Part shown: positions 1-5,572 of the stretch, in pieces
Position numbering within the stretch: the stretch's first letter is position 1
Layout of the letters: each line of letters begins with the position of its first letter
Origin: Ruminiclostridium sp.
GTDB lineage: Bacteria; Bacillota; Clostridia; DSM-8532
NCBI GenBank assembly: GCA_003535195.1
Contig: DOHN01000169.1
Location: 12,528-20,969 of the forward strand
Length of the DNA stretch: 8,442 nucleotides
Direction of reading: 5' to 3'
Notes under the pieces: model-generated
What the model was told of the DNA's origin: nothing
The model's input: only the letters and a program-made list of their open reading frames with translations
Databases searched by the model: none
Position numbers and translations under genes: made by a program

Positions 1-37
1 CTCCGCTTACGCACTAAAACATCACTCTGCCGCTTTT
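1..37. repeat. Possible diverged, edge-truncated copy of a GC-rich intergenic element
   Basis: This stretch aligns without gaps to 7027-7063, with roughly three quarters of bases identical by eye. Shared blocks are CTCCGCTT at the start, GCACT, AAC and CNCT. It lies just past the 3' end of the cca gene and has no coding potential I can support. The window begins inside it, so its outer boundary is unknown. Similarity this short could be chance. I list it because both copies are intergenic, in the same orientation and unlike the surrounding AT-rich spacers. Confidence 0.35.
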
Positions 38-45
38 CGAAGTCA

Positions 46-1257
46 TTATGATTCTCCTTGATTTTTCCAAAAAGGCAGAGCCGAAATATTCTTTGCCAAT
101 TTTGTCAGAATGGCTGTATCATTTAGCTCCGGCTTTTCATATACACAAAGGGCGAGGAGGGAAAGCATGACGCCGATGTCTTTTCCTGAGCACAATCCCT
201 CGTTTCTCAGATGATTTCCCGAAAGGGCCGGTTTGGTTGCCGCAAGCTTTATATTCTCCGCATGGTTGCGGGATCCGGAAAGTTCGCTCATGACCAGCAG
301 CGTATTTTTTGCGGTCGCTTCACCGAATTCCGAAACCATTTTTCGGATATTGCGGGGAGAAAAAGTGCCGAATCTCCCAAAGCTCCGAAGCTGTGCCGTA
401 ACTTCACGGATGGTCAGGTTATCATATCGCAGGCGCTTTAAAAGCACTTTTCCGCAGTCTTCGGCATGGTTGGGAAAGCCGGTATAAAAAAGCAGAGACA
501 GATAAAAAATTTTTTTGTCGGCCAAGAGCATATGCTTTTCAGCAAAGCTGGTCCATTTTCCGGAAAGGGCCCCAATACCGGGAAAAATAATTTTATCAAG
601 CCCGGTCTCCCAAAGCAAAGCCAGTTTTTCGGGACATTCGGATTCCAGAATTTTATTGACTTCTGCCTGAATTCGCTCCATACTTACATAGGCGAGGTCC
701 CGCCACTGCTTTCGTATTGCCGCCAAAGTCTTTTCCTCCAGCTGAAAGCCGGGCAGGGCCGAAAAGCGAATTGCCCTCAGCATTCTGAGCGCATCCTCCG
801 AAAAACGCTTGACTGGATCGCCCACACAGCGAATCATGCGCAGATGAATGTCATTTAGGCCATTAAACGGGTCTATAAGCCCTTCAACCGGATGATAAGC
901 CAGCGCGTTAATGGTAAAATCCCTGCGCGAAAGGTCCTCTGCTAAAGATTTTGCGAAATACACCGAATCCGGGCGCCTGTGATCGGTATATTGGGTTTCC
1001 GAGCGCCACGTGGTTACTTCTACGACCGACTCCCCGTAATGAACTGTGACGGTACCATGTTTGATTCCCGTATCGTAAGTTCTTTGAAACATTGCTTTAA
1101 TCTGCTGGGGCAATGCATTGGTAGTAATGTCCCAATCATCGGGGACCTTACCGATGAGCATATCTCTAACACAGCCGCCGACCACATGTGCCAGGCAACC
1201 ATGTTCATTGATTGTGGAAATAATAGAGCATATATTTTTGGGCAGAATAAACTTCAT
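46..1257 (-). CDS. cca: CCA tRNA nucleotidyltransferase (class II, poly(A) polymerase family)
   Basis: The enzyme adds or repairs the 3'-terminal CCA of tRNAs in the cytoplasm from CTP and ATP without a nucleic acid template. The 403-residue product has the class II motifs in order: VVGGCVRD (25-32); the metal-binding DxD pair (D41, D43) in DDWDITT; RRDFTINAL (111-119); the nucleotide-selecting EDxxR helix in EDALRMLRAIRF (154-165); and ERIQAE (194-199). The C-terminal half carries the weaker CSGKDIG motif (about 356-362) typical of bacterial members. Length fits the family. An upstream in-frame TTG at 1263 would add two residues, but GGAG at 1267-1270 lies only 3 bases from it and 9 bases from the ATG at 1257, so I chose the ATG. 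Sequence alone does not settle whether it adds the full CCA or only CC or A; the single complete gene here suggests CCA. It is transcribed away from the RNase J gene, and no terminator is visible before the window edge. Confidence 0.95.
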   Translation of the reverse strand: MKFILPKNICSIISTINEHGCLAHVVGGCVRDMLIGKVPDDWDITTNALPQQIKAMFQRTYDTGIKHGTVTVHYGESVVEVTTWRSETQYTDHRRPDSVYFAKSLAEDLSRRDFTINALAYHPVEGLIDPFNGLNDIHLRMIRCVGDPVKRFSEDALRMLRAIRFSALPGFQLEEKTLAAIRKQWRDLAYVSMERIQAEVNKILESECPEKLALLWETGLDKIIFPGIGALSGKWTSFAEKHMLLADKKIFYLSLLFYTGFPNHAEDCGKVLLKRLRYDNLTIREVTAQLRSFGRFGTFSPRNIRKMVSEFGEATAKNTLLVMSELSGSRNHAENIKLAATKPALSGNHLRNEGLCSGKDIGVMLSLLALCVYEKPELNDTAILTKLAKNISALPFWKNQGES

Positions 1258-1266
1258 AAGCAAAAG

Positions 1267-1270
1267 CTCC
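1267..1270 (-). promoter_or_regulatory. Ribosome binding site deciding the cca start
   Basis: GGAG on the minus strand is 9 bases before the ATG at 1257 and only 3 bases before the in-frame TTG at 1263. The spacing favours the ATG. Confidence 0.75.
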
Positions 1271-1317
1271 GATAATTATTTATCTGGATAAGATGGCACA
1301 ATTTATGATAAACTGTA

Positions 1318-1326
1318 TGCTATAAT
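1318..1326 (+). promoter_or_regulatory. Extended -10 promoter, probably for RNase J
   Basis: TGCTATAAT is a perfect extended -10 element. No convincing -35 hexamer sits 16-18 bases upstream, which is tolerated when TGn precedes the -10. Transcription would begin near 1333 and give RNase J a leader of about 335 bases. A second promoter closer to the gene cannot be excluded. Confidence 0.5.
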
Positions 1327-1327
1327 T

Positions 1328-1333
1328 ATTATA
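1328..1333 (-). promoter_or_regulatory. Possible -10 element for cca
   Basis: TATAAT on the minus strand forms, with the plus-strand TATAAT at 1321-1326, a palindrome of 7-base arms around one central base (1320-1334). The -35 region is weak (TATGAT at 17 bases). If used, the cca leader would be about 60 bases. The divergent -10 boxes nearly touch, so the two promoters could compete for polymerase. Confidence 0.3.
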
Positions 1334-1655
1334 GATGAAAAAGCAAGTTAATCATATACTGATTAAATATATGGAGCCAAAGTAAAAAGAATAGAAATCC
1401 AAGGCCGGTGCAGAAACATATTTTGATTCAAGAAAATATATTTCTCAGGCTTTTAAAAATATACCGTCCGGGTTCCAAGAACCATGAAGGCTGTCAGAAA
1501 TGGTAGGGTGCATTTCTGGGAGTCTTAACGAGGGGTTTGTAAAATCGGGGCAGGCCATATTTTAGATTGGAAACAGCCGCCAAAAGGCAGGCTGGGTTTC
1601 TGTATTTTTGTTTATTTTCGTTATACGCAAGAAAAAGGTATAGAATAATAATTTT
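1334..1655 (+). promoter_or_regulatory. Long structured leader upstream of RNase J, candidate attenuator
   Basis: No gene is supported in this stretch. It holds several inverted repeats in the sense of the RNase J transcript: TTAATC/GATTAA (1348-1366), AGAAA/TTTCT around 1430-1444, GGTTC/GAACC (1471-1483), and CAGAAATG/CATTTCTG (1495-1518, 8 perfect pairs plus one GU). A GC-rich stem (1574-1594) is followed by U-rich sequence to about 1618. GGCAGGC at 1549-1555 duplicates the right arm of that last stem (1586-1592) and could pair with its left arm GCCGCC (1576-1581) instead, as a terminator/antiterminator switch would. It matches no riboswitch class that I recognise. The regulatory role is inference. 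Confidence 0.4.
1574..1618 (+). terminator. Terminator-like hairpin in the RNase J leader
   Basis: CAGCCGCC pairs with GGCAGGCTG across an AAAA loop, giving 8 pairs with one bulged A. After GGG comes a U-rich run (1597-1618) broken by a few other bases. It lies about 40 bases before the RNase J ribosome binding site. The imperfect U tract makes a strong terminator uncertain, so partial attenuation is more likely than a full stop. Confidence 0.4.
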
Positions 1656-1667
1656 GGAGGTACCAAC

Positions 1668-3356
1668 GTGGCAACAAAAAAAAGAAATAAATTGAAAGTC
1701 ATTCCCTTAGGCGGAATGGAAGAGATCGGAAAGAACATGACGGTCTTTGAATACGGTGAAAACATTATTATTGTGGACAGCGGCATGGCTTTTCCAGAGG
1801 ATGAAATGCTCGGAATAGATCTGGTTATACCCGATATCTCATATTTGGAGAAAAATATTGAAAAAGTGCACGGTATCATTGTTACCCATGGACATGAAGA
1901 TCATATAGGAGCTCTGCCCTATGTATTGAAGAAAGTGAATGTACCCGTCTACGGAACAGAACTCACCCTGGGCCTGATTGAAAACAAACTGTCAGAGCAT
2001 GAAATGATGGATTCCGTTGATCTGCGTAAGATAAAAGCGGGGCAGACCGTGTCCCTGGGGCCTTTTAAGGTGGAGTTTATTCGTTCCACTCACAGTATCG
2101 CGGATTCGGTGGCCCTGGCCATTGAAACCCCCATGGGGGTAGTGTTTCATACAGGAGACTTTAAAATCGACTATACCCCTATAGAAGGCGATTCCATTGA
2201 TCTTTCCCGCATTGCTGAAATAGGGAAGAAGGGTGTATTGCTGCTTATGGCGGACAGCACCAATGTGGAAAGACCCGGCTATACCATGTCCGAACGGACA
2301 GTGGGCGAAACCTTTGACAATGTGTTTCGCGGCGCCAAGGGCAGAATTATTGTAGCCAGTTTCGCATCAAATATCCACAGGATCCAGCAAATTGTCAATT
2401 CAGCCATAAAGTATGGCAGAAAGGTCGCATTGGTGGGGCGAAGCATGCTTAATGTGGCTCATACAGCCACTAAACTGGGGTATCTGAATTTTCCCGAGGA
2501 TAGCATTGTTGACATTGACCGGATCAAGAGATTGAAGCCTGAGCAGGTGGTTATCATTACGACAGGCAGCCAGGGTGAGCCCATGGCCGCTTTAGCCCGT
2601 ATTGCGGCATCCTCCCATAAAAAGGTTGAAATCATACCGGGAGATCTTGTTATCATTTCGGCCAATCCCATTCCAGGCAATGAAAAATTTATTTACCGTG
2701 TGATTGATGATTTATTCAAGCTGGGAGCCGATGTGATATATGATTCCCTGGCCGACATCCACGTGTCGGGCCATGCAAAACAGGAGGAGCTGAAGCTCAT
2801 CCATCGCCTGCTTAAACCCAAATTCTTCATGCCGGTTCACGGGGAATACAGAATGTTGAAGAAACATGCCAATCTGGCTATGAACCTGGGTATGGACGGA
2901 AGCAATATCTTCATTATGGAAAATGGCAAGGTCCTGGAGCTCACAAGCAAAAGCGCTAAGATCAATGGCAATGTACAGTCCGGGAGCATTATGGTGGACG
3001 GACTCGGCGTCGGTGATGTAGGCGATGTTGTGCTCAGGGACCGTAAGATTCTCTCCGAGGATGGCCTTATGATCATTGTGGCAACGGTGAACGGAAGCGG
3101 TAATCTCGCCGCCAATATAGAGGTTATGTCACGGGGCTTCGTCTACGTAAAGGAATCGGAAGAGCTTATTGAGGAAGTGCGCGGCATTGCCCGGCAGGCA
3201 TTTTCGAAGAGCCCCATCAAAAAAGGTGGAAACTGGTCGGCTATTAAAAGTACCATCAGAGATGATTTAAGTACGTTCCTGTATCGCAAAACCATGAGAA
3301 GACCCATGATTATTCCAATCATTGTGGAGGTTCAGCCACAAAAGGACAAAAAATAA
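1668..3356 (+). CDS. rnj: Ribonuclease J
   Basis: A zinc-dependent cytoplasmic ribonuclease with 5'-3' exonuclease and endonuclease activity in the family. In Firmicutes it is central to mRNA decay and rRNA/small RNA maturation. The 562-residue product is close to the usual 555. It shows the metallo-beta-lactamase signature HGHEDH (74-79), the further metal ligands H142 (in STHS) and D164 (in TGDFKID), then a beta-CASP region (about 215-345). The RMMBL region follows with VSGHA (H369) and MPVHGEY (H391), then the C-terminal domain (about 455-555). All catalytic ligands are present. The start is GTG at 1668, supported by GGAGG at 1656-1660 with 7 bases spacing; the next residues MATKKRNK continue straight into the family. 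It stands alone, divergent from cca and convergent with the carboxypeptidase gene. J1 versus J2 cannot be assigned with certainty, though the general layout resembles J1. Confidence 0.97.
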   Translation: MATKKRNKLKVIPLGGMEEIGKNMTVFEYGENIIIVDSGMAFPEDEMLGIDLVIPDISYLEKNIEKVHGIIVTHGHEDHIGALPYVLKKVNVPVYGTELTLGLIENKLSEHEMMDSVDLRKIKAGQTVSLGPFKVEFIRSTHSIADSVALAIETPMGVVFHTGDFKIDYTPIEGDSIDLSRIAEIGKKGVLLLMADSTNVERPGYTMSERTVGETFDNVFRGAKGRIIVASFASNIHRIQQIVNSAIKYGRKVALVGRSMLNVAHTATKLGYLNFPEDSIVDIDRIKRLKPEQVVIITTGSQGEPMAALARIAASSHKKVEIIPGDLVIISANPIPGNEKFIYRVIDDLFKLGADVIYDSLADIHVSGHAKQEELKLIHRLLKPKFFMPVHGEYRMLKKHANLAMNLGMDGSNIFIMENGKVLELTSKSAKINGNVQSGSIMVDGLGVGDVGDVVLRDRKILSEDGLMIIVATVNGSGNLAANIEVMSRGFVYVKESEELIEEVRGIARQAFSKSPIKKGGNWSAIKSTIRDDLSTFLYRKTMRRPMIIPIIVEVQPQKDKK

Positions 3357-3381
3357 TTTTTATAAAAAAGCGTACCAAAAA

Positions 3382-3405
3382 GGGTTTCGGAGCTTTCCGA
3401 AACCC
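3382..3405. terminator. Bidirectional intrinsic terminator between convergent genes
   Basis: GGGTTTCGGA and TCCGAAACCC form a perfect 10-bp stem with a 4-base loop. On the minus strand the stem is followed by TTTTTGG, a good U tract for ending the carboxypeptidase transcript. On the plus strand it is followed by ATTTATTAATTTT, a weaker but plausible tract for RNase J. It lies centrally in the 98-base gap between the two stop codons. Confidence 0.88.
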
Positions 3406-3454
3406 ATTTATTAATTTTGCCAAATAATCCGTCATTCAGAAGACTCCCGGCGGA

Positions 3455-4852
3455 TCAGCGATAGTGCTTGTAACGCCGGGTGTTTCTTCTGGAGTAGGAA
3501 TCGCGGTAGCGCTTCCTACGGTTGTTTCTCCGGTTCACCATACGAAGAATATAACCTAGGATAATAATGACCACAATAAGAATGACAGCGGCTTTTACAC
3601 CGAAGACAAAGCGCTTGTCACTGACAATTTCTATATATTTATCGCGCAATATGGCGATGGTAGTCTTTTCAATGGGGTCTTTTGCAACGAGATCGACAGT
3701 GCCGATGGATTTACCCTTATAGATATAATCAATTTTCCCCACCACCTGGCCCTGTGCGATGGGGGCCGCAAAAGGTTCATGAAAGGTTTTTACGGTCTGA
3801 AGGTTTTCTTCAAGCTCGGCCTTGGCCATGGGCAAGATTTGGGTAAAGCCGCTATTAGTGATGACTTCAAGTTTTTTCCCATCCACCGCATCAGCGACCT
3901 CAAACCGGTCTATATATTTTCCCTTTGGAACCAGCTCCTGCATGCTGTAATTTTTATAACCATATTCCAACAGCTTTTGAGATTCGTCATACAGTATATC
4001 GTAGCTGCCGGCGCCCAAAATAACAGCAACGAGCTCCAAGCCATCGGGGTTGGTGGCCGATGAGACCAGACATCTTCCGGCAAGGTCGGTATATCCGGTT
4101 TTTATACCGGTTATCTTGGAATAATGCTGGGAACGGGATTTGAGAAGTTGATTGGTGAAAGTCAGGTGCCCTGTTTTCCATTCGCTGCCTTTTCGCAGAT
4201 TTGTATCGGGGAGCTTGAATTCCGTTCTTCCCACCACTTCCCGGAATTGCTCAAGCTTCATGGCCTCCCTTCCGAGATTGGCCAAATCCCGGGCGGTGGA
4301 ATAATGATTTTTATCTTCCGTGCCATTGGGGTTGACAAAATGTGTCCCGGTCAATCCAAGGGCGGCAGCCTTATCATTCATCAGTTTTGCAAATCCCTGG
4401 ATGGTGCCGTCCTCGGCCACGTTTTCCGCAATGATGTTGCTGGCTTCATTTGCCGAAGTAATCATCATCAGGTCCAGGAGATCCCTGAACTTAAGGGTTT
4501 CGCCAATCTTGATTCCGGCGGTTACATAATCGTAGCCTACGCTGTTGATGGCATTGTCTGAAGCGGTCATTTCCTGGTCCAGGCCAGCCTTTTCAAGGGC
4601 TATTAATGCGGTCATAATCTTTGTGGTGCTGGCCGGCGACCATCGCTGATCGGCATTTTTTTCTGCAAGGACTTGCCCTGATTGCATTTCCATCAGAATA
4701 AATGCCGGAGAAGTTAAATTTGGCTGCTCCTGAGCTAATAAAGGCAAAGGCGAACAAAAAAATGAAATCGACAAAATAAAAGAGAATATTATCATGAAAA
4801 TCCTGTGCTTGTGGCTTAGGAACTTATTATTCATTGTAAAAGCAATACGCAA
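3455..4852 (-). CDS. D-alanyl-D-alanine carboxypeptidase (DacA/DacF type, PBP5 family, peptidase S11)
   Basis: A membrane-anchored penicillin-binding protein that removes the terminal D-Ala from peptidoglycan pentapeptides outside the cell. Counting from the TTG at 4852, it has 465 residues: a hydrophobic export signal (about 18-40, likely cut near LLA-Q), SxxK (S75-K78 in SPASTTK) with the nucleophilic serine, SxN (S133-N135), and KTG (K251-G253). A PBP5-type C-terminal beta domain follows (about 311-395), then a real transmembrane helix (about 418-438) and an arginine-rich tail to the end. All three active-site motifs are intact. Start choice: GGGAG at 4861-4865 overlaps the in-frame GTG at 4861 and is 8 bases before the TTG at 4852; the first ATG (4834) has no nearby site. 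Whether it acts in vegetative growth (DacA) or sporulation (DacF, DacB) cannot be told, so I give no symbol. It ends at a shared terminator with RNase J. Confidence 0.93.
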   Translation of the reverse strand: MRIAFTMNNKFLSHKHRIFMIIFSFILSISFFCSPLPLLAQEQPNLTSPAFILMEMQSGQVLAEKNADQRWSPASTTKIMTALIALEKAGLDQEMTASDNAINSVGYDYVTAGIKIGETLKFRDLLDLMMITSANEASNIIAENVAEDGTIQGFAKLMNDKAAALGLTGTHFVNPNGTEDKNHYSTARDLANLGREAMKLEQFREVVGRTEFKLPDTNLRKGSEWKTGHLTFTNQLLKSRSQHYSKITGIKTGYTDLAGRCLVSSATNPDGLELVAVILGAGSYDILYDESQKLLEYGYKNYSMQELVPKGKYIDRFEVADAVDGKKLEVITNSGFTQILPMAKAELEENLQTVKTFHEPFAAPIAQGQVVGKIDYIYKGKSIGTVDLVAKDPIEKTTIAILRDKYIEIVSDKRFVFGVKAAVILIVVIIILGYILRMVNRRNNRRKRYRDSYSRRNTRRYKHYR

Positions 4853-4860
4853 AAGAACCA

Positions 4861-4865
4861 CTCCC
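4861..4865 (-). promoter_or_regulatory. Ribosome binding site deciding the carboxypeptidase start
   Basis: GGGAG on the minus strand overlaps the first base of the GTG at 4861, so it cannot serve that codon. It is 8 bases from the TTG at 4852 and 26 bases from the ATG at 4834. The TTG is therefore the best-supported start. Confidence 0.6.
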
Positions 4866-4901
4866 GGAAAATTATCTTAAGTTAAATCTTTATTCATTAA
4901 T

Positions 4902-4930
4902 ATTATATGCGAGGTTGAGCCCCAACTCAA
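4902..4930 (-). promoter_or_regulatory. Promoter of the D-Ala-D-Ala carboxypeptidase gene
   Basis: On the minus strand TTGAGT (4925-4930) is followed after exactly 17 bases by a perfect TATAAT (4902-4907). This is a typical vegetative sigma-A promoter. It predicts a leader of about 40 bases. The -35 and spacer contain a dyad TTGAG/CTCAA (4915-4919 and 4926-4930 on the plus strand), which might be an operator. Confidence 0.7.
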
Positions 4931-4997
4931 GGTCAAAAGCTGGGTGAGGCAAAATTTACCTTATAATATGACAATTTTTTATATTTTTCATATCTTA

Positions 4998-5025
4998 TTG
5001 CTTTTGATGCTCTTTATGGGATAAT
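4998..5025 (+). promoter_or_regulatory. Promoter of the ComEA-like gene
   Basis: An extended -10, TGGGATAAT (5017-5025), has TTGCTT (4998-5003) 16 bases upstream of its hexamer. The -35 matches consensus in only three positions, but the TGn motif compensates. The start of transcription would be near 5032, leaving a short leader that contains the GGGAG ribosome site at 5045-5049. Confidence 0.6.
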
Positions 5026-5056
5026 AAAATCAAACAGGAAAACAGGGAGATCCATC

Positions 5057-5521
5057 ATGAAAATCCAAATAAGAGAAAAAAGCTATGAGATACCCTGGGA
5101 GTACATCGTTGCTCCTTCTCTTATTCTTTTGACGATTGTCATCCTCATCTTGTCCAACAGGCCAACTACCAAAGAAATATATTATGAGGATTCCGGGCAG
5201 CCGGCGGCTGCGGCCACAGTCCGGGCGGCCGGTTCGGAAACCGGCGGGGCGCTGGATATAAAATCCGCTCCTTCTGCCGAAGAAGAAAACAATAAACAAG
5301 GGCTGGAGAAAACCAATGAAGTGGCAGGCAAAATTAATATTAATACAGCGACCATGGAAGAACTCATGGCTTTGCCCTATATCGGCGAAGTAAAGGCAAG
5401 AGCTATTATTGACTATCGGAATGAAAACGGACCTTTTGACTCTGTTGATGACTTGCTGGAAGTGAAAGGCATCGGTACCAAAACCCTTGAAAAGCTCAAA
5501 CCTCTGGTTGCCCTAGAGTAG
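5057..5521 (+). CDS. ComEA-type helix-hairpin-helix DNA-binding protein, membrane anchored
   Basis: A 154-residue protein with one N-terminal transmembrane segment (about 16-33), an Ala/Gly/Glu-rich linker (about 45-88) and a C-terminal ComEA helix-hairpin-helix domain (about 92-152). The domain opens with KININTATMEELMALPYIG and has two hairpins, LPYIGEVKARA (106-116) and VKGIGTKTLEKL (136-147). In family members this domain binds double-stranded DNA without sequence preference, and ComEA is the DNA receptor of transformation. The predicted orientation puts the domain outside the cytoplasm. It is shorter than ComEA of Bacillus (about 205 residues), and I see no SLBB domain between membrane segment and hairpins. 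No comEB or comEC follows; tmcAL converges on it. The start is ATG 5057, with GGGAG 7 bases upstream. A role in DNA uptake is therefore inferred from the domain, not from context, and I give no symbol. Confidence 0.88.
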   Translation: MKIQIREKSYEIPWEYIVAPSLILLTIVILILSNRPTTKEIYYEDSGQPAAAATVRAAGSETGGALDIKSAPSAEEENNKQGLEKTNEVAGKININTATMEELMALPYIGEVKARAIIDYRNENGPFDSVDDLLEVKGIGTKTLEKLKPLVALE

Positions 5522-5541
5522 CTGCTTACAGGATATTTCCC

Positions 5542-5572
5542 TTAAAAAGCTGGTCCCCTCCAGGGCAGCTTA
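5542..5572 (-). terminator. Intrinsic terminator of tmcAL
   Basis: On the minus strand AAGCTG begins inside the TAA stop codon of tmcAL and pairs with CAGCTT. An inner CCC/GGG stem and a small two-base bulge complete the hairpin, and a run of five T (complement of 5544-5548) follows. On the plus strand no T run follows, so it probably serves tmcAL rather than the convergent ComEA-like gene. Confidence 0.7.

Noticed and set aside
18..40. Lipoprotein signal in the carboxypeptidase N-terminus because of a cysteine in ISFFCSPL.
   Set aside because: The residues before the cysteine (SFF) do not fit a lipobox, and an ordinary signal cleavage after LLA is available. Positions given here are residue numbers of that protein.
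14..46. ATG overlapping the cca stop codon (TAATG on the minus strand), as in coupled genes.
   Set aside because: The frame stops after ten codons, so it is not a downstream gene start.
1363..1564. Short open stretches in the cca-rnj spacer, for example one from GTG 1408 of about 32 codons and a frame from about 1401 interrupted by TGA near 1485.
   Set aside because: No ribosome binding site, no recognisable protein family and stops in every frame. Treated as leader sequence, not as a gene or clear pseudogene.
4124..4561. Plus-strand 145-codon frame inside the carboxypeptidase gene, and similar long antisense frames inside cca, rnj and tmcAL.
   Set aside because: They lie entirely antisense to genes with intact catalytic motifs and show no family resemblance of their own.
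4962..4967. Plus-strand TATAAT as the ComEA-like promoter.
   Set aside because: No -35 or extended -10 element accompanies it. The extended -10 at 5017-5025 is better placed.
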